Both the position numbers and the translations under genes were made by a program. From Campylobacteraceae bacterium (GTDB lineage: Bacteria; Campylobacterota; Campylobacteria; Campylobacterales; Sulfurovaceae): DNA of 8,990 nucleotides. Numbering within the stretch: position 1 is the stretch's first letter; each line of letters starts with the position of its first letter. Positions 1-8,050 of this stretch are shown piece by piece. The stretch lies in contig JAMONW010000069.1 of NCBI GenBank assembly GCA_027066355.1, positions 1-8,990 on the forward strand. Reading direction: 5' to 3'. Below the pieces are notes generated by a model, which saw only the letters and a list, made by a program, of their open reading frames with translations, was not told where the DNA came from and did not search any database.

Positions 1-77
1 ATAAAAAGTAAAGTATTATAGGTAATAAAGTAATTTTATGTGATAAATAATATATACTTAAATATAAATATTTTGAA

Positions 78-110
78 TTTTAGCTCAATCAAAAACACTT
101 TGGGTATAAT
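78..110 (+). promoter_or_regulatory. Probable sigma-70 promoter of the pyrH operon
   Basis: An extended -10 element, TTTGGGTATAAT, ends at 110, with a perfect TATAAT at 105-110. About 20 bases upstream is TTTAGC (79-84), and the surrounding DNA is T/A-rich. This is how Campylobacterota vegetative promoters usually look: a strong -10, often preceded by a G-rich extension, and a poor or absent -35. Transcription would begin near 116-118, leaving a leader of about 24 bases before the pyrH start. No other good promoter lies before 6717, so this one probably serves all six genes. The rest of 1-140 is AT-rich and shows no gene on either strand. A weaker TATACT at 53-58 was not called. Confidence 0.72.
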
Positions 111-131
111 TCCATAAATTACTCTATATGA

Positions 132-848
<717 letters not shown>

Positions 849-862
849 AATAAGGAGAAAAA

Positions 863-1072
863 ATGAGATTAGAACAAATTACTGCAAAAGCGTTAGAGAA
901 ATATAATTTTGACAGATACCTTCTTGCAAAAGCAGTTGGTAAAAGAGCAAATGAACTAACAAATGGAGCAGAACCTTTGATAGATGATATGAATATTAAA
1001 GAGAATAAAGCTACAGACATAGCAATATACGAAATTGCACTTGGTAAGTTAGAGATTATATTAGAGGATTAA
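863..1072 (+). CDS. rpoZ: DNA-directed RNA polymerase omega subunit
   Basis: Omega is the small subunit that helps fold and retain beta-prime in RNA polymerase; in some bacteria it forms part of a (p)ppGpp-binding site. The 69-residue product matches the short Campylobacterota form. It opens with RLEQITAKAL and continues with the conserved FDRYLLAKAVGKRANEL (about 16-32), followed by a helical, acidic C-terminal half. A strong AAGGAG at 852-857, 5 bases before the ATG, fixes the start. It sits 14 bp after pyrH and 3 bp before spoT, so it is surely co-transcribed with both. The rpoZ-spoT adjacency is also found in E. coli and fits a shared role in the stringent response. Because the protein is so small, the call rests on the N-terminal motif plus gene order. 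Confidence 0.93.
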   Translation: MRLEQITAKALEKYNFDRYLLAKAVGKRANELTNGAEPLIDDMNIKENKATDIAIYEIALGKLEIILED

Positions 1073-1075
1073 TAA

Positions 1076-3226
1076 GTGTCAAATATAGTTGATTTAGTTA
1101 GTAAAATATCAACAGTAGATGGTGCTTATGCAATTTTAAAAGAGCAAATAGAGATAGATGATGATATTGCAAATGCAATTTCATTTGCAATGGATGCTCA
1201 TGAGGGACAATTTAGAAAGAGTGGAGAGCCATATATTGTTCATCCAATTTTAGTTGCTGCTATTGTTGCGGCAACTACAAGTAACAAAACAATGGTAATT
1301 GCTGCACTTTTACATGATGTTGTAGAAGATACTCCATATACACTTGAAGATATTGAGAGTAGATTTGGTGCAGATGTTGCACTTTTGGTAAATGGATTAA
1401 CAAAATTTACAGAACTTAGAGAAGATGAACTTCTTCCATCTAGTTCTAATGAAAAACTTCTTAAATCAGCACTTACATTTAAAAATATGCTACTTACTTC
1501 TATAAAAGATAGTAGAGTATTAATTATTAAACTTTGCGATAGGCTTCATAATATGTTAACACTTGATGCACTATCAAGTGATAAGCAAAAGAGAATATCA
1601 GAAGAGACACTTGTTGTTTATACTCCAATAGCTCATAGATTAGGTATGTCTAAGATTAAAAGAGAGTTAGAAGATTTTAGTTTTAGATATATCTACCCTG
1701 ATGAGTATAAGAAGATAGATGACTATATTACATCACATATGCAAGATTTAGATTTAAGATTAAATGGTTTTATAGAAGAGATAAAAAGCATACTAAATGA
1801 GAATGGTTTTCATAGAGATGATATAATAATTGAAAAAAGAGTTAAACACTACTACTCAATTTATATGAAGATGCAAAGAAAAGGTGTTAGTATAGAAGAG
1901 GTTTTAGACCTCTTAGCTATTAGAATAATAGTAGATAAACCACTACTTTGCTATAAAGTTTTAGGAATTTTGCATCTTAATTATACTCCAATTATTTCAA
2001 GGTTTAAAGATTATATTGCGCTTCCGAAAGATAATGGTTATAAAACTATACATACAACACTTTTTGTTCACGATAGTATAATAGAAGCTCAAATTAGAAC
2101 AAAACAGATGCATAATGTTGCAGAGTGTGGAATTGCAGCACATTGGAAATATAAGGGAGATGATAGCGAAATTAAGCTAGATTGGATTAAGGAGATGCCT
2201 TATGATAATGAATCTCCTGAAATGTTTTATGAGAATGCCAAAAGTGATCTCTTTAGTGAAGAGTTAGTGGTATTTTCTCCAATTGGTGAAAAGTTTACTC
2301 TACCTAAAGATGCAGTTGTTTTAGATTTTGCATATGCAATTCACTCTGAAGTTGGAGATTTAGCAACATCAGCAACTATAAATAAAGAGAAGGTTTCACT
2401 ACTTAGTAAGTTAAAAAATGGTGATATTGTTAAAATAATTACTCAAGATGAGCCAAGATTGCATTGCACTTGGGTAGATAATGTAAAAACAAGTAAAGCA
2501 AAAGAGGGTATTAGAGCAATGTGCAATCGAAGGCTTAAAGATGTAGAAACAAAGGTTGCATACAAAATTTTAGCCTCTATTTTTAAAACACCACCTAGTG
2601 AGATAGAAGAGATTACAAAAGAGTTAAAAATCGATTCTAATATAAGAAGAGTTGTAGATAATTTAGATCTTTTAAAAGAGAAAATTAAAAATATAGCCTC
2701 TTATAAAAATTTAAAAGAGGTTCGATTTTGGGAATTGCTAAAAAAAGGGTATAAAAAGCCACAGATTAAAAAGATAAATAAATTTATATTCTTTACAAAT
2801 AAAGCTCTTGAAGATGCAGAGTTTGATTACTGTTGCCATCCAAAAATGGGAGATGATATTATTGCCTTTTATGATAAAGGAGTAGCAGTAATTCACCATA
2901 AAATGTGCAAAAAAGCCTACAATATGCTAAATGAGGATAAAGAGCTAATTTTTGTAAAATGGAATATATTAAAAAGTAACAAATTTAGATTGGTTGTAGC
3001 TTTACAAAATAAAAAGGGTGCTTTGCTAGAGCTTTTAAGAGTGCTAGATAGTTTGGATCTAAATGTTACAAATATTGAACTTGGCATTCAAAGTAGTGAT
3101 AGTGCAGAGTATTGTAGATTAGAAGTTGAGACAAGTTCAGATAACCAAAATAGAATAAAAGATATAATTTCAAGAAAGTTTAAATTAATAGATTTTGTAT
3201 CTCTAAAAGATGCCTATAAAAGTTAA
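1076..3226 (+). CDS. spoT: Bifunctional (p)ppGpp synthetase/hydrolase (RelA/SpoT family)
   Basis: This is a long RSH enzyme that makes (p)ppGpp from ATP plus GTP/GDP and also hydrolyses it, setting the stringent response. In order: an HD hydrolase domain (about 35-160) with H56, the H80-D81 pair, E84-D85 and D155; a synthetase domain (about 235-360) with RFKDYIALPKDNGY (309-322), EAQIRT (337-342) and GIAAHWKYK (352-360); a TGS domain (about 396-456); a helical part; a Cys/His motif DYCCHPKMGDDI (584-595); and a C-terminal ACT domain (about 630-716). RFKD is the form seen in bifunctional Rel/SpoT enzymes rather than the EFDD of synthetase-only RelA, and the HD residues are intact, so both activities are expected. 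Start is GTG at 1076, with AGAGGA at 1063-1068; the first internal Met (39) would cut into the HD domain. Confidence 0.95.
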   Translation: MSNIVDLVSKISTVDGAYAILKEQIEIDDDIANAISFAMDAHEGQFRKSGEPYIVHPILVAAIVAATTSNKTMVIAALLHDVVEDTPYTLEDIESRFGADVALLVNGLTKFTELREDELLPSSSNEKLLKSALTFKNMLLTSIKDSRVLIIKLCDRLHNMLTLDALSSDKQKRISEETLVVYTPIAHRLGMSKIKRELEDFSFRYIYPDEYKKIDDYITSHMQDLDLRLNGFIEEIKSILNENGFHRDDIIIEKRVKHYYSIYMKMQRKGVSIEEVLDLLAIRIIVDKPLLCYKVLGILHLNYTPIISRFKDYIALPKDNGYKTIHTTLFVHDSIIEAQIRTKQMHNVAECGIAAHWKYKGDDSEIKLDWIKEMPYDNESPEMFYENAKSDLFSEELVVFSPIGEKFTLPKDAVVLDFAYAIHSEVGDLATSATINKEKVSLLSKLKNGDIVKIITQDEPRLHCTWVDNVKTSKAKEGIRAMCNRRLKDVETKVAYKILASIFKTPPSEIEEITKELKIDSNIRRVVDNLDLLKEKIKNIASYKNLKEVRFWELLKKGYKKPQIKKINKFIFFTNKALEDAEFDYCCHPKMGDDIIAFYDKGVAVIHHKMCKKAYNMLNEDKELIFVKWNILKSNKFRLVVALQNKKGALLELLRVLDSLDLNVTNIELGIQSSDSAEYCRLEVETSSDNQNRIKDIISRKFKLIDFVSLKDAYKS

Positions 3227-3235
3227 GGAGAAGTA

Positions 3236-4438
3236 GTGAGTTTAGAAGTAGCATTAAACGAAATAAAAAGAGCAACAGCAGAGATTATAGATTTTGAAGC
3301 TATAGAGAAGCTAGTTAAGAGATATTATGAGAATGGAGAGGAGTATTTTGTAAAATTTGGAATGGATCCAACATCTCCAGATATTCACTTAGGACATACT
3401 GTTGTTTTACAAAAATTAGCAACATTTCAAAAGTATGGAGGTCATATTCAACTAATTGTTGGTGATTTTACTGCTAGAGTTGGAGATCCATCTGGTAGAA
3501 GCGTTACAAGAAAAATGCTTTCAATTGATGAGATTTTAGAGAATGCCAAAAGTTATACAGACCAAGCCTTTAAAGTTTTAGATGAGAGTAAAACAACAAT
3601 ATATTTTAACTCGCAGTGGTTAGATAAACTTGGTGCAAATGGTTTAATAGAACTTGCTACTCAATATAATGTTGCTAGAATGTTAGAGAGAGATGATTTT
3701 GAGAAGAGATATAAGAGTGGAACATCAATTGCAGTTTCAGAGTTTTTATATCCACTACTGCAAGGTTATGATAGTGTTGCACTTAAAACAGATATTGAGC
3801 TTGGTGGAACAGACCAAAAGTTTAATTTACATATGGGAAGACACCTACAAAGAGCTTATGGTGTTGGTAAAGAACAAGCAATTTTAATGATGCCAATTCT
3901 TGAAGGTCTTGATGGCGTTAATAAAATGAGTAAATCTTTAGGCAATTATATAGGAATTAGTGAAGAGCCAAAAGATATTTATGCAAAATTACTCTCTATT
4001 TCTGATGAGTTGATGTGGCGCTACTATGAGCTTTTAAGCAGTAAGAGTTTAGAAGATATAGAAGCACTTAAAAGTGGCGTTGCAGATGGAACTTTGCATC
4101 CTAAAAAGGTTAAAGAGGAATTAGCCCTAGAGATAACAGAGAGATTTAGCTCTAAAGAAGATGCACAAAATGCAAAAGAGGCTTTTGATAAGCAATTTAA
4201 GAAAAAAGAGATACCAGATGATATACCTGAATTTGAGCTTGAAGAGGGAATTTGGATATGTAAAGCACTTGTAGAGTGTGGAATTGAGCCTTCAACTTCT
4301 CAAGGTCGTCGTGATATTAAGCAAGGAGCTGTTAAGATAGATCAGCAAAAAGTTGTTGATGAGCAGTTAAAGTTAGATAGTGGTGAGTATATTTTACAAG
4401 TTGGTAAAAGAAAGTTTGCTAAAGTAAAGGTGGGATAA
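3236..4438 (+). CDS. tyrS: Tyrosyl-tRNA synthetase
   Basis: This class I aminoacyl-tRNA synthetase charges tRNA-Tyr in the cytoplasm. The 400-residue product shows the substrate loop FGMDPTSPDIHLGHT with the HIGH-type signature HLGH at 51-54, GGTDQ at 190-194 in the tyrosine pocket, and a KMSKS signature at 230-234 followed by LGN. A C-terminal S4-like RNA-binding domain spans about 335-400 and includes GRRDIKQGAVKI. Having KMSKS instead of the KFGKT seen in E. coli TyrS suggests the TyrZ-type branch, which is my inference from memory of the family. The start is GTG at 3236, set by AAGGAG at 3225-3230, which overlaps the spoT stop codon. The first internal Met, at residue 43, lies inside the substrate loop, so it cannot be the start. 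Confidence 0.96.
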   Translation: MSLEVALNEIKRATAEIIDFEAIEKLVKRYYENGEEYFVKFGMDPTSPDIHLGHTVVLQKLATFQKYGGHIQLIVGDFTARVGDPSGRSVTRKMLSIDEILENAKSYTDQAFKVLDESKTTIYFNSQWLDKLGANGLIELATQYNVARMLERDDFEKRYKSGTSIAVSEFLYPLLQGYDSVALKTDIELGGTDQKFNLHMGRHLQRAYGVGKEQAILMMPILEGLDGVNKMSKSLGNYIGISEEPKDIYAKLLSISDELMWRYYELLSSKSLEDIEALKSGVADGTLHPKKVKEELALEITERFSSKEDAQNAKEAFDKQFKKKEIPDDIPEFELEEGIWICKALVECGIEPSTSQGRRDIKQGAVKIDQQKVVDEQLKLDSGEYILQVGKRKFAKVKVG

Positions 4439-4439
4439 A

Positions 4440-5531
4440 ATGTTAAAGCCAATAAAAATAGGAAAATATGAAATTAAAATACCAATATTCCAAGGTGGAA
4501 TGGGTGTTGGAATCTCTTGGGATAAGTTAGCAGGAAGTGTTAGTAAAGAGGGAGGTTTAGGAATTATTAGCTCTGTAGGAACAGGCATTTATGAAAATAG
4601 AAAATATGCAAAAAGAGTTTTGGGTGAGGGCAGACCTTATGAGGCAGAAAACTTCTATTGTGCAGATGCACTAAAGCAAATTTTTAAAAATGCAAGAGAG
4701 ATTTGTGGTGATGCACCTTTAGGGTGTAATGTTTTATATGCTCAAAGTGATTATGATAGAGTAGTAAAAGATGCTTGTGAAGCAGGTGCTGATATGATTA
4801 TAACTGGTGCAGGACTTCCACTTACTATGCCAGAAGCTGCAAAAGATTATCCAGATGTTGCACTAATTCCTATTGTTTCTACTGCTAAAGCACTTAGAAT
4901 TTTATGTAAAAGATGGGAAAAGACTCATGGTAGATTACCAGATGCAGTTATTGTTGAAGGACCATTAAGTGGTGGGCATCAAGGTTTTAAGTATGATGAT
5001 TGCTTTAAGCCAGAGAACCAATTAGAGGCGATTTTACCTCCAATAGTAGAGGAAGCTAAAAAATGGGGAGATATGCCAATTATTGCTGCTGGTGGTATTT
5101 GGGATAAGAGTGATATAGATAAAATGATAGAGCTTGGAGCAAATGGTGTTCAGATGGGAACTCGCTTTATTGGAACAGTTGAGTGTGATGCTAGTGAAGA
5201 GTTTAAAAAAGTAATAATTAATGCAAAAGAAGAGGATATAAAACTTTTTAAATCACCTGTTGGATATCCTGCTAGAGGTGTAAAAACTAATCTACATAAA
5301 ATGATAGAAGAGGGAACAGCACCTAAGATTAAGTGTATTTCAAATTGTGTAACACCATGTAACCGTGGAGAAGAGGCAAAAGTAGTAGGTTACTGTATTG
5401 CAGACTCTCTAAGTGATGCTTATGATGGCAAACTAGATACTGGACTCTTCTTTACAGGTGCTAATGGGTATAGATTAAATGAGATTATAACAGTTAAAGA
5501 GTTAATGGATAAACTAGTAAATGGTGAGTAA
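4440..5531 (+). CDS. NAD(P)H-dependent flavin oxidoreductase (nitronate monooxygenase / FabK-like family)
   Basis: This is a 363-residue FMN-binding TIM-barrel protein of the 2-nitropropane dioxygenase/nitronate monooxygenase family. Supporting motifs are PIFQGGMGVGIS (15-26), GADMIITGAGLP (116-127), GPLSGGHQG with the probable catalytic His180, the FMN-phosphate segment AAGGIWDKSDI (216-226) and GVQMGTRFI (236-244). Family members oxidise alkyl nitronates or, as FabK, reduce enoyl-ACP; sequence alone does not settle which. A cysteine group at the C-terminal end (C299, C303, C307, C319) is not a feature I know from well-studied nitronate monooxygenases. The ATG at 4440 lies 1 bp after the tyrS stop, with an AAAGGTGGG ribosome site at 4426-4434. 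The last 11 bases overlap the amidase gene. The family is certain; the substrate is not. Confidence 0.85.
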   Translation: MLKPIKIGKYEIKIPIFQGGMGVGISWDKLAGSVSKEGGLGIISSVGTGIYENRKYAKRVLGEGRPYEAENFYCADALKQIFKNAREICGDAPLGCNVLYAQSDYDRVVKDACEAGADMIITGAGLPLTMPEAAKDYPDVALIPIVSTAKALRILCKRWEKTHGRLPDAVIVEGPLSGGHQGFKYDDCFKPENQLEAILPPIVEEAKKWGDMPIIAAGGIWDKSDIDKMIELGANGVQMGTRFIGTVECDASEEFKKVIINAKEEDIKLFKSPVGYPARGVKTNLHKMIEEGTAPKIKCISNCVTPCNRGEEAKVVGYCIADSLSDAYDGKLDTGLFFTGANGYRLNEIITVKELMDKLVNGE

Positions 5532-6717
5532 ACTATTTTTTATACTGCTTTTTATATTTAATATAGCAGAAGCATCAAATATTTTAAAAAATATAACTGT
5601 TAATGATGACAAGATATTAATTTGGTTTGATAAAAGCCTTAAAAAAGGTGATTTCAAGGCAAGTGCTATTACAAAAGGTAGTATAACAAAATACTATTTT
5701 GATTTTAAAAATTGCTATATTAATAGAAAAGTAAAGAAAATTATTAAACTCAAAGGGGATGTAAAATCTATAAGAGTAGGGCAAAATAAGCCAAAAACTG
5801 TTAGAGTTGTTATTGATAGTAAAAAGAGTTATAAAGTTAGATATTATCAAAAAGATAGACCAATTTTTTATGTAACATTACCTAGTAAGGTAGAAGTTTT
5901 AAGCAATAGCAAAAAAAATAAAAAAATTTCACCCAAAAAGCTTTTTTCAAAAGTTAAAGAAGATGACGAAATTGTAAAAAAAGTTAAACTTATTAAAACA
6001 CCTTATTCTGCAAACTTAAAACATAACTATACTATAGTAATAGATGCAGGGCATGGTGGTAAAGACCCAGGTGCAATTGCTGGTGGAAAGAGAGAAAAAG
6101 ATATAGTGTTATCAATTGCAAAAAGGGTATATAAAAAGCTAAAAAGTTTAGGCTTTAATGCAAAAATGACTCGTTATAAAAATGTTTTTTTAACTCTTGG
6201 TAGCAGAACTAGAAAAGCAAATAGGTATAATGCAGACCTTTTTGTATCAATACATGCAAACTCTATAAAAAATAGAAGTAGAAGAGAAGTTGCAAAAGGA
6301 ATTGAAACATACTTTTTAAGTCAAGCTAGAAATGCAAGAGCAAAAAGAATTGCAGCAAGAGAGAATAGAATGTTGCTTAAAAGTATGGATAGAACTACAA
6401 AAGAGGTGCTTTTAAATACTGTATTTACAGGTCCAAAAATTGTGTTATCTAATAAGTTGGCTCTTGATGTTCAAAGAGGTATGTTAAACTCTCTTAGAGC
6501 TAACTATAAAAGGGTAAAAGATAATGGTGTAAAAGGTGCTCCTTTTTATGTTTTGGTAGGCGCACAGATGCCAGCAATATTAATTGAAACTGGTTATATA
6601 TCTAATTCCAAAGAGAGAGCAAGATTAAGCTCTGCTAAATATCAAAACAAAATGGCACAAGGCATTGTGGATGGAATTATAAGTTATCTTAAAAATAGAG
6701 AGAGGGAGTTAGAATAA
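5521..6717 (+). CDS. amiA: N-acetylmuramoyl-L-alanine amidase, periplasmic, AMIN + Amidase_3
   Basis: This zinc amidase cleaves the bond between MurNAc and the stem peptide and so splits septal peptidoglycan at division. Residues 1-18 are a signal peptide ending A-E-A before S19. An AMIN-like, beta-rich targeting domain spans about 20-122, a lysine-rich linker 123-168, and the Amidase_3 domain 170-395. Expected zinc ligands are H178 (in DAGHGG), E192 and H245 (in SIHAN), with catalytic E356 (in ETGYISN). A charged helical insertion (about 266-302) matches the position of the autoinhibitory helix of AmiB/AmiC-type enzymes. The start overlaps the preceding gene by 11 bases and has no clear SD, which suggests translational coupling; GTG at 5524 is an alternative. 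The symbol follows Campylobacter/Helicobacter usage; by domains it resembles E. coli AmiC. Confidence 0.92.
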   Translation: MVSKLFFILLFIFNIAEASNILKNITVNDDKILIWFDKSLKKGDFKASAITKGSITKYYFDFKNCYINRKVKKIIKLKGDVKSIRVGQNKPKTVRVVIDSKKSYKVRYYQKDRPIFYVTLPSKVEVLSNSKKNKKISPKKLFSKVKEDDEIVKKVKLIKTPYSANLKHNYTIVIDAGHGGKDPGAIAGGKREKDIVLSIAKRVYKKLKSLGFNAKMTRYKNVFLTLGSRTRKANRYNADLFVSIHANSIKNRSRREVAKGIETYFLSQARNARAKRIAARENRMLLKSMDRTTKEVLLNTVFTGPKIVLSNKLALDVQRGMLNSLRANYKRVKDNGVKGAPFYVLVGAQMPAILIETGYISNSKERARLSSAKYQNKMAQGIVDGIISYLKNRERELE

Positions 6718-6747
6718 GAGAGCTTAAAATTATTTTATGATTTAGGA

Positions 6748-6767
6748 AGCAAGGTTTTAACCTTGCT
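6748..6767. terminator. Hairpin between convergent genes, possible bidirectional terminator
   Basis: An exact inverted repeat, AGCAAGG-TTTTAA-CCTTGCT, can also form an 8-bp stem with a TTTA loop. It lies about 30 bases after the amidase stop and about 28 bases after the stop of the convergent barrel gene. That central position suits a terminator serving both strands. Neither strand has a clean run of T after the stem, so it is weaker than a textbook intrinsic terminator. The rest of the 78-bp gap (6718-6795) shows nothing else. Confidence 0.5.
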
Positions 6768-6795
6768 AAAAATATGGTATAACTACTATTAAATA

Positions 6796-7335
6796 TTATT
6801 CACCAAAGCTAAATTTTAAACCAGCACTTACAGTTGTGCCTTTTCTTTTTGGGTCTGAGTAGCTATACTTTGCTTCAGCAACTAATGAGATATCATCTCT
6901 TAGTATATATTCAGCCCCAGCTCCTGCATTTGCATAAAAATCTAGTGAGTTAAATCCATTTTTTGGATTTGTTAAATTTTCTACACCTAAGCCTAATAGT
7001 AAATAAGGGGTAACTTCACTAGTATTGTCTAAATACCAAAGTAAATTTGGTCCAAATTTAATACTTGAAGTTTGTTCATCAAGGGTTTTATATGGAATAT
7101 CTGGAGTATAATCTAGGGCTAATTGAAATGCTCCAATACCAAAATTATCTATTCCAAAATCATTTTGTGTAAATCTAAAACTATATGCATGGTTACTGTT
7201 TACTTTGCACTCTTGAGAAAAAACAGTATATCCAGTCATAATAGTAATTGAACTTGGATACAAACTAGGGTCTGCTGCATTTGCATTTGATGATAGTGCA
7301 AATGCTAAAATCGAAGATAAAAGTATCTTTTTCAT
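6796..7335 (-). CDS. Small outer-membrane beta-barrel protein, OmpA/opacity-protein-like
   Basis: This 179-residue exported protein is probably an eight-strand outer-membrane barrel of unknown specific role. The signal peptide has a lysine pair, a hydrophobic core (about 4-15) and an A-N-A site after residue 20. The mature part alternates polar and hydrophobic residues in amphipathic strands. Barrel-like segments include TPYLLLGLGVE (109-119), YANAGAGAEYI (134-144) and a final strand SAGLKFSFGE. There is no C-terminal OmpA peptidoglycan-binding domain, so it should not anchor to the wall. The start is supported by AAGGAA (7342-7347 on this strand), 6 bases before the ATG, and by its own promoter. 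It is convergent with the amidase. The barrel call rests on composition and pattern, and the exact family is unsure. Confidence 0.72.
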   Translation of the reverse strand: MKKILLSSILAFALSSNANAADPSLYPSSITIMTGYTVFSQECKVNSNHAYSFRFTQNDFGIDNFGIGAFQLALDYTPDIPYKTLDEQTSSIKFGPNLLWYLDNTSEVTPYLLLGLGVENLTNPKNGFNSLDFYANAGAGAEYILRDDISLVAEAKYSYSDPKRKGTTVSAGLKFSFGE

Positions 7336-7363
7336 GGCAATTTCCTTATAGGGTTTATTGCCA

Positions 7364-7369
7364 AGTATA
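7364..7369 (-). promoter_or_regulatory. Probable -10 element for the beta-barrel gene
   Basis: On the minus strand the 92-bp gap upstream of the barrel gene contains TATACT, preceded by very AT-rich DNA with T runs and no clear -35, as is usual in Campylobacterota. It would start transcription near 7357 and give a leader of about 20 bases that carries the AAGGAA ribosome site. The barrel gene could therefore be transcribed separately from the hydrolase gene upstream of it. Confidence 0.5.
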
Positions 7370-7394
7370 ACATAAAATAGATAAATTAATACTA

Positions 7395-7421
7395 AAAAAT
7401 ATATAAATTCTTTATATTTTT
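7395..7421 (-). terminator. AT-only inverted repeat after the hydrolase gene, weak terminator candidate
   Basis: An exact 9-bp inverted repeat (AAAAATATA, 9-base loop, TATATTTTT) lies 7 bases after the hydrolase stop. Read on the minus strand, the second arm runs into a T-rich tract, as in an intrinsic terminator. The stem has no G-C pairs and the surrounding DNA is very AT-rich, so chance is a real possibility. Confidence 0.25.
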
Positions 7422-7427
7422 AAATAT

Positions 7428-8033
7428 TTAACTATTTTTAACAACCCTTATCCAATAATCGATAGTTTTTAACTCAGTAAACAAAGTAGAATCTTTGTCG
7501 TGTCCTGGTAGTATTTTTTTATTTTTTTTAGTAAATGTTTTTACTTTTTTTAGGCTATTTAACATATCATTTCTATTAGAGTATTTAAAATCCCATCTAC
7601 CAATAGAACCTTTAAAGAGAAAATCTCCACTAAACCAAATATCTTTATACTCAATTACACTACACCCCGGAGTATGCCCCGGGAAGTGCAAAAATCTAAA
7701 CTCAACACCTTGAATATTAACTTTTTCATTAGGTTTTACTTTGTAATCTGCCTTTGAAGGAGGCACACCATATCCAAATGGGTCATTTAAAAGCATAAAA
7801 GTATCATCAATTGGGCAGTAGATTGGTATTTTTAACTCCTCTTTTAACTCTGCATTACTCCAAACATGGTCAAAATGTCCATGTGTGTTTAATATAGCAA
7901 CTGGATTTTTAACATTTTTTAATACCCAAGGGGTTGCATCCATTCCGGGGTCTATAATATAATCTTTATTATCTACAGTTAAAATGTAGCAATTTGTTTG
8001 ATATACACCCATTGGCTTAACTTTTATTTGCAT
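7428..8033 (-). CDS. Metallo-beta-lactamase-fold hydrolase, glyoxalase II-like
   Basis: This 201-residue cytoplasmic protein has a complete di-metal site: HGHFDH at 51-56 gives H51, H53, D55 and H56, followed by H120 (in FPGHTPG), the bridging D137 (in SGDFLF) and H178 (in LPGHDKDS). The opening, VYQTNCYILTVDNKDYIIDPG, is typical of the short glyoxalase II-like/YcbL group, which hydrolyses thioesters such as S-lactoylglutathione or related compounds. It lacks the C-terminal helical glutathione-binding domain of full-length glyoxalase II, so the substrate is open. The ATG at 8033 has AAGGAG at 8045-8050 on this strand, but 11 bases away, which is long; no in-frame start lies between. It is divergent from the DUF455 gene. 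The proline-glycine loops use CCG, CCC and GGG codons that are otherwise scarce here. Confidence 0.88.
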   Translation of the reverse strand: MQIKVKPMGVYQTNCYILTVDNKDYIIDPGMDATPWVLKNVKNPVAILNTHGHFDHVWSNAELKEELKIPIYCPIDDTFMLLNDPFGYGVPPSKADYKVKPNEKVNIQGVEFRFLHFPGHTPGCSVIEYKDIWFSGDFLFKGSIGRWDFKYSNRNDMLNSLKKVKTFTKKNKKILPGHDKDSTLFTELKTIDYWIRVVKNS

Positions 8034-8050
8034 AAGATATAATACTCCTT
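8034..8050. promoter_or_regulatory. 17-bp divergent start region: SD for the hydrolase, -10 for the DUF455 gene
   Basis: The two divergent start codons are separated only by AAGATATAATACTCCTT. On the + strand this contains TATAAT at 8038-8043, exactly 7 bases before the DUF455 ATG at 8051, so transcription would begin at or next to the A of the ATG. No SD-like sequence exists on the + strand here. On the - strand the last six bases read AAGGAG (8045-8050), the hydrolase ribosome site. The promoter of the hydrolase must then lie inside the DUF455 coding sequence; I could not pick a convincing one. Confidence 0.55.

Noticed and set aside
53..58. TATACT as a second -10 upstream of pyrH
   Set aside because: It has no extension or upstream element better than the AT-rich background, and the TATAAT at 105-110 is much stronger.
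6653..6672. TGGCAC followed by a TTG, resembling a sigma-54 site
   Set aside because: The spacing is off by one, the TTGC half is incomplete, and no + strand gene follows for more than 1 kb.
6775..6783. TGGTATAAC as a + strand promoter in the convergent gap
   Set aside because: It would only drive antisense RNA of the barrel gene, the -10 match is imperfect, and such matches are common in DNA this AT-rich.
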